Shown here piece by piece: positions 13,926 to 21,528 of a stretch of 64,000 nt of DNA. This DNA is from a virus. The stretch is taken from positions 1 to 64,000 of the IMG/VR virus record IMGVR_UViG_3300028844_003737. One strand, given 5' to 3'. Below the pieces are notes generated by a model. It was not told the DNA's origin, did not search any database, and was given only the letters and a program-made list of their open reading frames with translations. Both the position numbers and the translations under genes were made by a program. Every line of letters begins with the position of its first letter. The stretch's first letter is position 1.

Positions 13926-16007
13926 ATGAGTAATTCAATAAAACATAATTTCAATCCGATGGCTCTCAGAGAGAAACATTCTGCTGAAAGTCGTACTAAC
14001 AGCTATTCTTCTTTTTGGTTAGATAATGGTTGGGACAACAATACTTCTATATTTGACGATGAAGAAACTAAAAAGGGTGTAGATTTAGTCGCACTGGCTT
14101 CTTATCGTAGGGCTATCAGTAATTTCGTTTCTATCGTTACTGGTGAATCAGACATCAAAGTTACTTTCAATACTTCAGGCGATAGTTATACTAATGGTAA
14201 AGAAGTTACTATCTCTTCTAAATTAGATGACAAACTATTTGACTCAACTGTTGGTCTGGCTTTGCATGAGGGTTCTCATATCAAACTTTCAGATTTTGAT
14301 TTTCTAAAACAACTTGATACTAATATTCCAGCTGAGTATTTCAATAGAGGTGAAGCACTTGGAATGGAGAGATATGAAGTAATTGGTAAACTAAAAAATT
14401 TACTAAACTATGTAGAAGATAGAAGAATTGATTATTTTGTCTTTTCAAATTCACCGGGCTACAAAGGTTATTATCATAAGATGTATGAAAAATACTTTCA
14501 TGCTAAGGTTATTGATAAGGCTTTAGGTTCTAATGAGTATACTTCAGTTGATTGGGATTCTTATGAATTTCGTATTATCAATCTCACTAACAAAAATACT
14601 CTTTTGGATGTTCTGCCTGGTTTGAAAGATATCAGAAAAGCTATTTTCAGTAATGTAAAGAATTTAGATTCTACTGCTGAGGCTTTCGCTGTTGCTCTAA
14701 ATGTCTTTGATATTATTCTTTCTAACTTAGAAGCCCAACCAAAAGTTGATGGTGGAAAAGGTGATGGCGAAGAGGGTGCTGATGGTTCTGAAAGTGGTGG
14801 TGATGAAAATGATATGGGTTCTAAAGGTGATGGTAATTCTGATGGTGAAGGCGAGTCAATGAGTGGTAAATCTTCAGAAAATCAGCCTGAGAATTCAAAT
14901 TCTGATTTATCAGAATTATCAGACAGGCAGAAAAAACAACTTAGTAATGCTGTAAAGAAGCAGAAGAAATTTATGGATGGCGACATCACTAAAAAGAAGC
15001 TAACTAAAAAAGATAAAGCTTCTATGGATGCTGTTGAATCTGCTGGAATGAAATATGTAGATGTTGCTAGTGGTGTTACAGATAATTACTATGGTAAAAA
15101 AACTCCTACTAAAGTTTTATTGGTAAAGAAATTTACTAAAGCTCTAGCTGAGTCTGATACCATTCGTATGATTCAAACACCAAACTACAGATGGGCTGGT
15201 GAAGAAACTAAAGAAGCTATTACTAAAGGTTTGGTAATGGGAACTATGTTAGGTCGTAAACTTCAAGTACGTGGAGAGTCTCGTGAGACTAAGTGGTCTA
15301 GAAAAGATTCAGGCCGTATCGATAAGAGATTGATTGCTGAGTTAGGTTTTGGTAACCAGAGAGTTTTTCATACTTCATTTGTAGAACAATATTCAGATGC
15401 TTTTCTTCACATCTCAGTTGATGCTAGTGGTTCGATGGGTGGAAAGAAGTGGGTAAATACTCAGACTTGTGTTGCTGCCATCGCTAAAGCTTGTTCAATG
15501 ATTTCAAATGTTGATTGTGTAATTTCTTACAGAAGTACGCAGGATACTGGAAACTACAGACGTGGTGGTAAGAATTTCCCACTAATGATGATTGCTTATG
15601 ATTCTCGTGTTGATAAAATCAATAAAATCAAAAATCTATTTCCATTACTTCGTCCGAGTGGAACTACTCCTGAAGGATTGTGTTTTGAAGCGATTATGAA
15701 GGAAATTGAACCGGCATCTAAGGATAAGGATTCATACTTCCTAAACTTATCAGATGGAATGCCTATGTTTTCTAATGATGATATTGACTATAACTATGAT
15801 ACGGCAATCAATCACACTAAGAGTATGGTAAATGAGATTCGTAATCGTGGTGTAAAAGTTCTTAGTTACTTCATTGGAGATAGTTATGATAGGGATAGAA
15901 GTACTTCTACTTTCAAAAAGATGTATGGCTCAGATGCTGAGTTCATCAATGTGACTTCAGTACTTCCGGTTGCTAAAACAATGAATAAAAAGTTCTTACA
16001 AAAATAA
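13926..16007 (+). CDS. Metallopeptidase-like and VWA-domain protein (CobT-like)
   Basis: A 693-residue protein. An HExxH motif (ALHEGSHIK, about 114-122) marks a metallopeptidase-like N-terminal half. A long acidic Gly/Ser/Asp/Glu-rich linker spans about 275-335. The C-terminal von Willebrand A domain has a MIDAS motif VDASGSMGG near 498 and a LSDGMP loop near 607. This architecture fits the VWA partners of MoxR AAA+ ATPases and the CobT chelatase subunit. The MoxR/CobS-like ATPase follows at 16.3 kb, so the two probably form a chaperone- or chelatase-like pair that remodels a target complex. Driven by promoter P1 with AAAGGGAAAAG as ribosome binding site. The name CobT-like is structural only. 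Confidence 0.82.
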   Translation: MSNSIKHNFNPMALREKHSAESRTNSYSSFWLDNGWDNNTSIFDDEETKKGVDLVALASYRRAISNFVSIVTGESDIKVTFNTSGDSYTNGKEVTISSKLDDKLFDSTVGLALHEGSHIKLSDFDFLKQLDTNIPAEYFNRGEALGMERYEVIGKLKNLLNYVEDRRIDYFVFSNSPGYKGYYHKMYEKYFHAKVIDKALGSNEYTSVDWDSYEFRIINLTNKNTLLDVLPGLKDIRKAIFSNVKNLDSTAEAFAVALNVFDIILSNLEAQPKVDGGKGDGEEGADGSESGGDENDMGSKGDGNSDGEGESMSGKSSENQPENSNSDLSELSDRQKKQLSNAVKKQKKFMDGDITKKKLTKKDKASMDAVESAGMKYVDVASGVTDNYYGKKTPTKVLLVKKFTKALAESDTIRMIQTPNYRWAGEETKEAITKGLVMGTMLGRKLQVRGESRETKWSRKDSGRIDKRLIAELGFGNQRVFHTSFVEQYSDAFLHISVDASGSMGGKKWVNTQTCVAAIAKACSMISNVDCVISYRSTQDTGNYRRGGKNFPLMMIAYDSRVDKINKIKNLFPLLRPSGTTPEGLCFEAIMKEIEPASKDKDSYFLNLSDGMPMFSNDDIDYNYDTAINHTKSMVNEIRNRGVKVLSYFIGDSYDRDRSTSTFKKMYGSDAEFINVTSVLPVAKTMNKKFLQK

Positions 16008-16020
16008 AGGAGAGATTGAG

Positions 16021-16173
16021 TTGAGTTTATTAGCATACAATAAAGAAGTACGAGATGAGATTGAAAAGCTGATTGAAGAGCATGTAAAGAAATCTAGAAG
16101 AGGTTATCCTTGGTCTGGTGAACATAAAGAAGTTACTAAAAAGATTATGAATATTTTTAGGAGAACTACTTAG
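16021..16173 (+). CDS. 50-residue helical protein (TTG start)
   Basis: The frame starts at TTG behind AAAGGAGAG and gives a basic helical peptide (LLAYNKEVRDEIEKLIEEHV ... YPWSGEHKEVTKKI). It lies between the VWA and MoxR genes. The ribosome binding site supports translation; an ATG start does not exist near the 5' end. It may be an adaptor of the pair, but this rests on position alone. Confidence 0.5.
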   Translation: MSLLAYNKEVRDEIEKLIEEHVKKSRRGYPWSGEHKEVTKKIMNIFRRTT

Positions 16174-16186
16174 TGTACAAGAAAAA

Positions 16187-16245
16187 ACTGGAAATAATTG
16201 CAGAAAGTCCTTGTATATTAGCAAATTTATTCGTAGCTTTATATG
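16187..16245 (+). promoter_or_regulatory. Early/middle-class promoter P2
   Basis: CTGGAAATAATTGCAGAAAG, then TTGTAT (16211-16216), 17 bases, TAGCTT (16234-16239). It is nearly identical to P1 and drives the MoxR-like gene independently of the VWA gene. Confidence 0.65.
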
Positions 16246-16284
16246 TAAACAATGAGAGAAATACTAACAAAAGGAAAAAATAAT

Positions 16285-17436
16285 ATGGATAAAAACATAA
16301 TCGTAAAAATTGAAAAGTCCGGCAATAGATATAATGCTTGGGACAAAGATGGTGTAAAATTTACATCACAGATTGGTACTTCTACCCGAAAGAAGGCTTT
16401 TCTAAGTAATATGGCTTTGGAACGTAGAACTGGTAAAGAAGGTAGAATTTACTGGTGGAAAGTTCCTATGGAGATGTTTGAATCTTCAATGGCTCCTGTA
16501 ATCGATGTTTCATCTGTAGATGTTCCATCAGATCATGCTGAGGTTCTAAACTTCATTCACACTTCTTATAATCTCAAACCACAAGGTTTGGTTATGAAAG
16601 AACTGAAGTGGAAGTACTTAGTTCGTTCCGCTGTTCGTGGTAAGAATATTTTGATGACTGGTCCTGCTGGTTGTGGAAAAACTATGGCTGCTAAGTCATT
16701 AGTCAACTCACTTGATAGGGCTGACTTCTACTTCAACTTAGGAGCGACACAGGACCCAAGAGCTACTTTGATTGGTAATGTCCACTTCGATAAAAAGAAG
16801 GGTACTTTCTTTTCCGAATCAGTTTTTGTAAAGGCTATTCAAACTCCTAACGCTGTTATTTTGTTAGATGAGTTGAGTAGGGCTCATCCTGATGCTTGGA
16901 ATATTTTGATGACTGTCTTAGATAGTGGTCAGAGATATTTGAGACTTGATGAGGCTGATGGACAACAAACTATCAATGTGGCTGAAGGTGTTACTTTTGT
17001 TGCTACCGCTAATGTTGGTAATGAGTATACTTCTACCAGAGTTATGGATAAGGCTTTGATGGATAGATTCATTATCGTAGAAATGGATGTTCTAAACTCT
17101 GATGAAGAGCATGGACTACTGAACTATATGTTTCCAAATGTAGATTCAGATTTACTGAAGTCTGTTGCTGAGATTGCTTCTTCAACGCGAAGTGAGTCAA
17201 AGTCTGAGGCTGGTAGGTTGTCTGCTGGAATCTCTACCAGAACTTCTGTTGAGATAGCTGGACTACTTTATGATGGCTTTGGATTAGATGAGGCTGCTGA
17301 AGTAACTGTCTATCCTCAGTTTTCTGATGATGGTGGGCTTGAGTCTGAAAGAACTTATGTGAAACAACTTGTTCAAAAGTTTGTCTCTGATGGTTCTTCT
17401 GAGGACTTGTTCAATGAGGAAGAGATGAACAGCTAA
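16285..17436 (+). CDS. MoxR/CobS-like AAA+ ATPase
   Basis: A 383-residue AAA+ protein from the ATG at 16285, chosen because AAAAGGAAAA lies upstream; the ATG at 16252 falls almost at the predicted transcript start. An N-terminal region of about 80 residues has basic beta segments. Walker A is GPAGCGKT near 126, Walker B is VILLDELSR near 192, sensor 1 is FVATANVGN near 236, and MDRF near 257 carries a likely arginine finger. This matches MoxR-family and CobS ATPases, which work with VWA proteins. CobS-like genes are common in cyanophages; metal chelation is not established for phage versions. Two strong hairpins follow the gene. Confidence 0.88.
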   Translation: MDKNIIVKIEKSGNRYNAWDKDGVKFTSQIGTSTRKKAFLSNMALERRTGKEGRIYWWKVPMEMFESSMAPVIDVSSVDVPSDHAEVLNFIHTSYNLKPQGLVMKELKWKYLVRSAVRGKNILMTGPAGCGKTMAAKSLVNSLDRADFYFNLGATQDPRATLIGNVHFDKKKGTFFSESVFVKAIQTPNAVILLDELSRAHPDAWNILMTVLDSGQRYLRLDEADGQQTINVAEGVTFVATANVGNEYTSTRVMDKALMDRFIIVEMDVLNSDEEHGLLNYMFPNVDSDLLKSVAEIASSTRSESKSEAGRLSAGISTRTSVEIAGLLYDGFGLDEAAEVTVYPQFSDDGGLESERTYVKQLVQKFVSDGSSEDLFNEEEMNS

Positions 17437-17449
17437 ACAAATTCTCTCT

Positions 17450-17524
17450 GTGATGGTGGCAACTCATTCCACCATCACTATGGGCCTTGAGTTTTAATTT
17501 TCCTTTTTTCTCAGGGCCCATTTT
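17450..17524 (+). terminator. Tandem terminator hairpins
   Basis: GTGATGGTGG/CCACCATCAC (17450-17459 with 17469-17478) is a perfect ten-base-pair stem. A second 12-base-pair stem (17480-17491 with 17510-17521, one G-U) encloses an AT-rich loop and is followed by TTT. Together they should end the MoxR transcript. Confidence 0.75.
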
Positions 17525-17553
17525 CATAATCAAAAGGATGAAGGATATAACAT

Positions 17554-17784
17554 ATGAAAAAAATAATAGAAATGGTTTTAGAAAGACACAAAGACAGGCA
17601 AACAAATTTAGCATCGGAAGGTGCTAGAAAAGCAATAGCTGCTGAAATAGAAGCTGCTATTCTTAGTAATGAAGGGGATAAATATCCTACAGATAAAGAT
17701 ATAGATAATTATTTAGTAGAACAGTACAATAGAAATAGACCTACTGATGAACACATAACAAATTATTCGGAGATTCAAAAATGA
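17554..17784 (+). CDS. Small hypothetical protein
   Basis: A 76-residue, helical, charged protein (IEMVLERHKDRQTNLASEGARKAIAAEIE ... split by charged turns) with no recognised domain. Its stop overlaps the next ATG by four bases. An AAGGAT site precedes it. It starts a string of short genes. Confidence 0.55.
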   Translation: MKKIIEMVLERHKDRQTNLASEGARKAIAAEIEAAILSNEGDKYPTDKDIDNYLVEQYNRNRPTDEHITNYSEIQK

Positions 17785-18047
17785 CATACGAAGATTTTTT
17801 AGTAATGGCTCATAGAAGTACAGGACTTGAACCAAAATATAATGTTTATTTAGAATATGTAGAAGTTTTAGAATTTGTAAAAGCTTACGCTAATAATAAT
17901 TCTGATGTATTTTCTTATAAGAATACTATTTATAATAAGAAGATAACAATTGGCGAAGCTCAATCAATTCTAAAGAGAACTGAAAAAAAGAAGTTCGATA
18001 AAAATATTAGAATTTGTGCTCTCCAATTAGGCCTCAAATTACGATAG
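17781..18047 (+). CDS. Small hypothetical protein
   Basis: An 88-residue basic protein (MTYEDFLVMAHRSTG start) with helical segments and a lysine-rich middle. No domain recognised. It overlaps the upstream gene by four bases and precedes the nuclease gene by 11 bases; coupling suggests a shared transcript. Confidence 0.55.
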   Translation: MTYEDFLVMAHRSTGLEPKYNVYLEYVEVLEFVKAYANNNSDVFSYKNTIYNKKITIGEAQSILKRTEKKKFDKNIRICALQLGLKLR

Positions 18048-18058
18048 GAGAAAAAGTT

Positions 18059-18562
18059 ATGGCTAAGAAACCAGCATCATTTGAGTACAATGGTACTCTA
18101 GTAAAAGTTTTAGATGGAGATACAATCGATTGTTTTATCGATTTAGGTTTTGATTTGAAAATCAAAAAGCGAATTAGATATATGGGTATTGATACTTGGG
18201 AATCAAGAACAAGAGACTTGGATGAAAAGGCAAAAGGTTTATTAGCTAAAGCTCGTAACAAAGAATTATTAGAGGCTGGAGTTTTCAAAATAGTATCTTA
18301 CGGAACAGGTAAGTTCGGCAGGGTATTAGGTGAAATCTTTGTAGATCCATCAGCAGTTGGTCATGAAATATCAGAAAATGTTGATAGAAATAAAGATGGT
18401 TTGGTAAGTATAAATGACATTCTAATTGAAGAAGGTCATGCTTATGATTATCACGGTGGGAAGAAAAAAGATTTCAAAGCAGAAGCTAAGAAAGAGATTG
18501 ACGCGGAAAAGAAAGGTAAGTCTAAAGATTTAGTTGACAAGCCATCGGAAGAAAATCAATAA
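18059..18562 (+). CDS. Thermonuclease (SNase) family nuclease
   Basis: A 167-residue protein from the ATG at 18059 (GATAGGAG upstream). The staphylococcal-nuclease fold is clear: VKVLDGDTIDC with the metal-binding Asp, RIRYMGIDTWES with the catalytic Arg/Glu region, and TGKFGRVLGEIF with the second catalytic Arg. There is no signal peptide, so it acts inside the cell, possibly on host DNA or RNA. An acidic insert (NVDRNKDGLVSINDIL) resembling an EF-hand-type calcium loop sits near 120-137, which is notable because SNases need calcium. The C terminus is a charged helix. Confidence 0.82.
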   Translation: MAKKPASFEYNGTLVKVLDGDTIDCFIDLGFDLKIKKRIRYMGIDTWESRTRDLDEKAKGLLAKARNKELLEAGVFKIVSYGTGKFGRVLGEIFVDPSAVGHEISENVDRNKDGLVSINDILIEEGHAYDYHGGKKKDFKAEAKKEIDAEKKGKSKDLVDKPSEENQ

Positions 18563-18596
18563 ATTATGAAAAATAAAGTAAAGGGAAAAAGGTCAC

Positions 18597-18755
18597 ATGC
18601 CAACGAAGGAGAAAAAACAGAAGTGTTTGATTCCTGATTTAGAAATAATTCCTAAATTAGATCATATACTAACTGAAGAAGATGTAAAAGTATCATTATT
18701 AGAATTGAAGCGGAGAGTGGGTGCTCCAAAAATAAGTTTTAGGAAAAAGAGATGA
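18597..18755 (+). CDS. 52-residue hypothetical protein
   Basis: ATG behind AAAAAGG encodes a basic protein (MPTKEKKQKCLIPDLEIIPK ...) with a helix in the middle and an Arg/Lys-rich end. Its TGA overlaps the next ATG (ATGA), supporting coupled translation. No domain recognised. A 23-residue frame from 18566 covers the upstream bases but has weaker support. Confidence 0.5.
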   Translation: MPTKEKKQKCLIPDLEIIPKLDHILTEEDVKVSLLELKRRVGAPKISFRKKR

Positions 18756-18877
18756 GTGAATTAGAAGAGTCTGTATTGCGGAGCCAGACAATTCTTATGA
18801 TGGCTCGTAACGATAAAAATAGTAAGATGGTAAAAAGAATTCTAAAAAGATTTATGAAATTTGTAACTAGCAAATGA
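18752..18877 (+). CDS. 41-residue hypothetical protein
   Basis: Starts in an ATGA overlap with the preceding gene and encodes an acidic N terminus (MSELEESVLRSQ) followed by a very basic helix (KMVKRILKRFMKF). The overlap is the main reason to accept it. Function unknown. Confidence 0.45.
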   Translation: MSELEESVLRSQTILMMARNDKNSKMVKRILKRFMKFVTSK

Positions 18878-18884
18878 GGTTGTA

Positions 18885-19013
18885 ATGTCAAAGAAAAACA
18901 AGAGTCAATGGAAAGACTATAAAACATACACACTTAGTGATGGTACTAAATTTTTAGCACGTGATGATAGTGATGCTAAATTGTATCGTTCAAAGGTCGG
19001 AGATGAAGGATAA
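18885..19013 (+). CDS. 42-residue hypothetical protein
   Basis: ATG seven bases after the previous stop, behind ATGAGGT. The product MSKKNKSQWKDYKTYTLSDG... has a basic start and a DGTKFLARDDSDAKLYR segment. It overlaps the next gene by 11 bases. Function unknown. Confidence 0.45.
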   Translation: MSKKNKSQWKDYKTYTLSDGTKFLARDDSDAKLYRSKVGDEG

Positions 19014-19188
19014 ATGTGTAGTCTGTAAAAAAGATTCTCATCACAATAAAGACGAACACATAAAAGTTCGTATCGGATACATCGAAGGTTCAGGACAATT
19101 ATGCTTGAATTGTTATGATGATATTTATAATATAAAAAAAAGCAGAGGTAAAAATGATAATAAAAATAATAGTACCATACGCTACTGA
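19003..19188 (+). CDS. Small zinc-ribbon protein
   Basis: A 61-residue protein from the ATG at 19003 (MKDKCVVCKKD), with two CxxC pairs (CVVC and CLNC) about 27 residues apart, as in zinc ribbons, and a basic tail. An earlier ATG at 18961 lies inside the previous gene and adds an implausible segment. Likely nucleic-acid or protein binding; specific role unknown. Confidence 0.55.
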   Translation: MKDKCVVCKKDSHHNKDEHIKVRIGYIEGSGQLCLNCYDDIYNIKKSRGKNDNKNNSTIRY

Positions 19189-19234
19189 AAGTTCATCTCA
19201 GACTTGTAGATATATGAGGTTTGACAGTGAATAA
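19154..19234 (+). CDS. 26-residue mini-ORF
   Basis: ATG behind AGAGGTAAAA encodes MIIKIIVPYATESSSQTCRY ending in DSE. It overlaps the genes on both sides. The good ribosome binding site and the packed arrangement argue for translation, but it may only couple its neighbours. Confidence 0.3.
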   Translation: MIIKIIVPYATESSSQTCRYMRFDSE

Positions 19235-19406
19235 AAGTAAGTGTGAAGTTTTACAGACAGTAACTACTGTAGACGGAACTCTTTATGAGGGTGAAGTTGT
19301 TACTGTTCAAGACAAAGAAAAAAATGGCGATATAAGAGTCAAGGATACTATGGGAAAAATATGGTACATAAAAGATGATATTTTAAAGTCGATGGAAGGA
19401 AAATAA
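19227..19406 (+). CDS. 59-residue hypothetical protein (GTG start)
   Basis: From the GTG at 19227 (TGAGG upstream) it encodes a small beta-rich protein (LQTVTTVDGTLYEGEVVTV, VKDTMGKIWYIKDDIL) that looks like an SH3-type barrel of about 55 residues. A TTG at 19221 is an alternative start. Function unknown. Confidence 0.5.
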   Translation: MNKSKCEVLQTVTTVDGTLYEGEVVTVQDKEKNGDIRVKDTMGKIWYIKDDILKSMEGK

Positions 19407-19407
19407 A

Positions 19408-19572
19408 ATGACTAAATTTGAAGAAGTAATTCATAATCTTACCAACTTTATAGTTGGCGAACAGAAAGAAGAAGTAGAAGTGTCTGCTAAAATACAAGTA
19501 GGATTTACTGCTCCTAAAAAGAAACGAAAGTATACAAGAAGGAAGAAAGTCAATGCCAGCAAAAAGAAGTAG
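19408..19572 (+). CDS. 54-residue basic protein
   Basis: ATG one base after the previous stop region. It encodes an acidic helix (TKFEEVIHNLTNF) and a strongly basic tail (PKKKRKYTRRKKVNASKKK). It overlaps the next mini-gene by 20 bases. A nucleic-acid-binding role is possible. No family recognised. Confidence 0.45.
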   Translation: MTKFEEVIHNLTNFIVGEQKEEVEVSAKIQVGFTAPKKKRKYTRRKKVNASKKK

Positions 19573-19690
19573 TGATAGAACACCTAAGATCATATCCTTA
19601 CTAAAAAAAATGGAAAAACGATATGATATAATAGCTGAGTCTTTAGAAAAAATTGAGAAGAAATTGGAGAAAATAAATGAAAACAGCTAA
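19553..19690 (+). CDS. 45-residue coiled-coil peptide
   Basis: ATG behind AGGAAGAAAG encodes a peptide with a heptad-like helix (ISLLKKMEKRYDIIAESLEK). It overlaps both the preceding gene and the thioredoxin start. Likely a small oligomerising protein; function unknown. Confidence 0.45.
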   Translation: MPAKRSSDRTPKIISLLKKMEKRYDIIAESLEKIEKKLEKINENS

Positions 19691-19922
19691 ATACTTTAGT
19701 GCTGTTTGGTGTGGGCCTTGTAAACAATTCAAGCCTATAATGGAAGAGTTATCTAATGAAGGATATAATATAGAGTTTATAGATGGTGATGAGAACAAAC
19801 AAATGGCTATTGATGCTAATATTCGTTCAGTACCAACAACGCTTATTATGGATGGTGATAAAGAAGTAAATCGTATTGTCGGTGTGAGGAGTAAAGAAGA
19901 AATGATCAAGGAACTTTCATAA
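19677..19922 (+). CDS. Thioredoxin
   Basis: An 81-residue, short thioredoxin with the canonical active site WCGPC (11-15), a strand IEFIDGDEN, and a cis-Pro loop RSVPTTLIM. There is no signal peptide, so it works in the cytoplasm, probably as an electron donor (for example to ribonucleotide reductase) or a polymerase-type cofactor. It is shorter than host thioredoxins of about 105 residues, as is usual for phage versions. It overlaps the upstream peptide gene and abuts the next. Confidence 0.9.
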   Translation: MKTAKYFSAVWCGPCKQFKPIMEELSNEGYNIEFIDGDENKQMAIDANIRSVPTTLIMDGDKEVNRIVGVRSKEEMIKELS

Positions 19923-20515
19923 TGGTATTAGATAGTTTATTGGCTGGTGTAATGCTGTTCAGTTCTTTTGCTGCTCGTACGCCAAATGTACAGCCCAATC
20001 CTGATGATTATGAAGTTAGTGTTGGAATAAGTAATGATAATTTTTATGCTAACAGACAATGGGAAAGAGAACTTGGCGAGTTCTATATAGATGATTTGTT
20101 TTGGTATAAGTTTGACAATGGTATTTATTTCAAACCTGAGTATATGGATAAACAAAGTCAAGATGTAAGGTATCTCAAAATTGATGCAAGACGAAGTTTT
20201 AAAGATTGGTCTTTTGGTTTTACAAGTCGTAACACAAATAAAGATGTATTCAGTAGAAACTTCGTAACATTCGTATCCTTTGGTATGTCTAAAAAGAAAA
20301 AGTATTACAATGATAAAATAGAAGTTGAGGCTACATTTGATGGGTATTTTCCACCAAACGAAGAAGATGGTAGAGATGTATTTGAATTTGAAGATAAATT
20401 CAAAGTATCATATAAAATAACAGAGAAACTTAGGTTGTATAACGTAGGTGAAATATCCAAACTTCAAGGTAACGAATTTTATAAGGCTAAGATAGGTTTT
20501 GAATATTCTTTGTAA
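19922..20515 (+). CDS. Exported small beta-barrel-like protein
   Basis: A 197-residue protein with a short N-terminal hydrophobic signal (MVLDSLLAGVMLFSSFAA). The mature part alternates polar and aromatic residues in about eight strands (YEVSVGISNDNFYAN, YLKIDARRSFKDWSFGF, FVTFVSFGMSK, YKAKIGFEYSL), as in small outer-membrane beta-barrels. Signal and strand pattern are visible; family unknown. It overlaps the thioredoxin stop by one base. It may alter the host surface, like the 5.6-12.7 kb block. Confidence 0.6.
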   Translation: MVLDSLLAGVMLFSSFAARTPNVQPNPDDYEVSVGISNDNFYANRQWERELGEFYIDDLFWYKFDNGIYFKPEYMDKQSQDVRYLKIDARRSFKDWSFGFTSRNTNKDVFSRNFVTFVSFGMSKKKKYYNDKIEVEATFDGYFPPNEEDGRDVFEFEDKFKVSYKITEKLRLYNVGEISKLQGNEFYKAKIGFEYSL

Positions 20516-20520
20516 TTGAT

Positions 20521-20532
20521 TATATTTATTAG
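20521..20532 (+). promoter_or_regulatory. Candidate late promoter (TATATTTATTAG)
   Basis: Recurring ATATTTATTA motif 20 bases before the GTG of the holin candidate; fits late expression of the lysis cassette. Confidence 0.5.
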
Positions 20533-20551
20533 TATCTAATGGAGAACTCAT

Positions 20552-20866
20552 GTGGGTGAAAAAGATTTGGTAACTAAAGATGCTAGACAAAATCAAAAAC
20601 ATTTTATAAATGTAAAATTAGTAGATCTAATTGAATACAGACAATCACGAAAGTGGTATGTTAGTATTGCTGTTGTAGGTATGTTTGCTGTAATACTCAT
20701 ACTTATGATTTATTTTATGAGCCAAGGTAAAGATGTTACCGATGGATGGAAGGAAATTCTCTTACTAATGTTAGGTGGATTTGTTGGTTCATTTGCTAAG
20801 GTAATAGACTTCTGGTTCAATAATCAAGAGAATGATAATAAACTCTTAGAACACGCAGACGACTAA
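20552..20866 (+). CDS. Two-helix membrane protein, holin candidate
   Basis: A 104-residue protein starting at GTG behind GGAGAACTCAT; the nearby ATG at 20550 leads to an early stop. It has a charged N terminus, two hydrophobic helices (about 36-58 and 68-86) and a charged C terminus (NNQENDNKLLEHADD). Size, topology and position 0.66 kb before the endolysin fit a holin. No holin family is recognised by sequence, so the call rests on context. Confidence 0.5.
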   Translation: MGEKDLVTKDARQNQKHFINVKLVDLIEYRQSRKWYVSIAVVGMFAVILILMIYFMSQGKDVTDGWKEILLLMLGGFVGSFAKVIDFWFNNQENDNKLLEHADD

Positions 20867-21519
20867 TGAATATTGCTACGTTAGCTGGTCATCTAGCATT
20901 TGGACTCATTGGTTTTTCATTCTTAGTCAAAGATATATTTTGGCTTAGAATGGTATCTATAGCTGCGAGTTTATTCTCAGTATTTTATAACTACACCATT
21001 CCAACTGAACCAATGTGGTTAGCTATCAATTGGAACTTTATTTTTATCGCAGTAAATGCTTATCATATAGGAGTTATTTTATATGAGAAGCGAGCGGTAA
21101 AGATGGACTCTAAAAACGAAGAGTTATACCAAACCTTATTTAGTGAGATGACTCCAGTAGAATATCTAAAAGTTAGTAGAGCAGCTAAATGGGAGACAGT
21201 AAAATCAGGAGAACGGCTCATAACACAAGGTATGCCAGTTCCTGATTTGTATCTTATATATAATGGTACAGTAGATGTATTGGTTGATAACAGCACAATA
21301 GCTCAACTAAAAGATGGAGAGTTTGTTGGTGAGATGTCTTTCCTCACAGAAAAAGTAGCTACAGCAACCTGTAAAGTAAAATACGATGCAATATGTTTGG
21401 TTTGGAAACAAAGAGAATTTAAGGAATTACTAAAGCGTAATCCGTCACTATACTTTACTATACAATCTGTATTATCAGCGCAGGTATCAGATAAGTTAGT
21501 AAGTAGTACAAAGAAATAG
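20866..21519 (+). CDS. Membrane protein with cyclic-nucleotide-binding-like domain (Popeye-like)
   Basis: A 217-residue protein. The first 75 residues hold about three transmembrane helices. Residues about 100-210 match a cyclic-nucleotide-binding beta-roll: SGERLITQGMPVPDLYLIYNG..., then GEFVGEMSFLTEK in place of the phosphate-binding cassette, then a C-terminal helix. The Gly-Glu of the cassette is kept but the Arg that binds the cyclic phosphate in CRP/PKA is absent, so ligand binding may differ or be lost. The three-helix plus cNMP layout is that of Popeye-domain proteins. It sits between the holin candidate and endolysin, overlapping the former by one base. Confidence 0.7.
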   Translation: MNIATLAGHLAFGLIGFSFLVKDIFWLRMVSIAASLFSVFYNYTIPTEPMWLAINWNFIFIAVNAYHIGVILYEKRAVKMDSKNEELYQTLFSEMTPVEYLKVSRAAKWETVKSGERLITQGMPVPDLYLIYNGTVDVLVDNSTIAQLKDGEFVGEMSFLTEKVATATCKVKYDAICLVWKQREFKELLKRNPSLYFTIQSVLSAQVSDKLVSSTKK

Positions 21520-21528
21520 GAGATAATA

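Noticed and set aside
13926-17436. Cobalamin biosynthesis (CobS/CobT) as metabolic function
   Set aside because: Similarity is shared by all MoxR-VWA pairs. No CobN subunit or other cobalamin gene is present, so a chelatase role is not supported.
18566-18637. 23-residue frame MKNKVKGKRS...
   Set aside because: It overlaps the better-supported 52-residue gene at 18597, lacks a good ribosome binding site, and ends quickly.
19154-19406. Frameshifted single gene across the mini-ORFs
   Set aside because: Each frame has its own start and ribosome binding site and the products do not join into a recognisable protein, so separate small genes are more likely.
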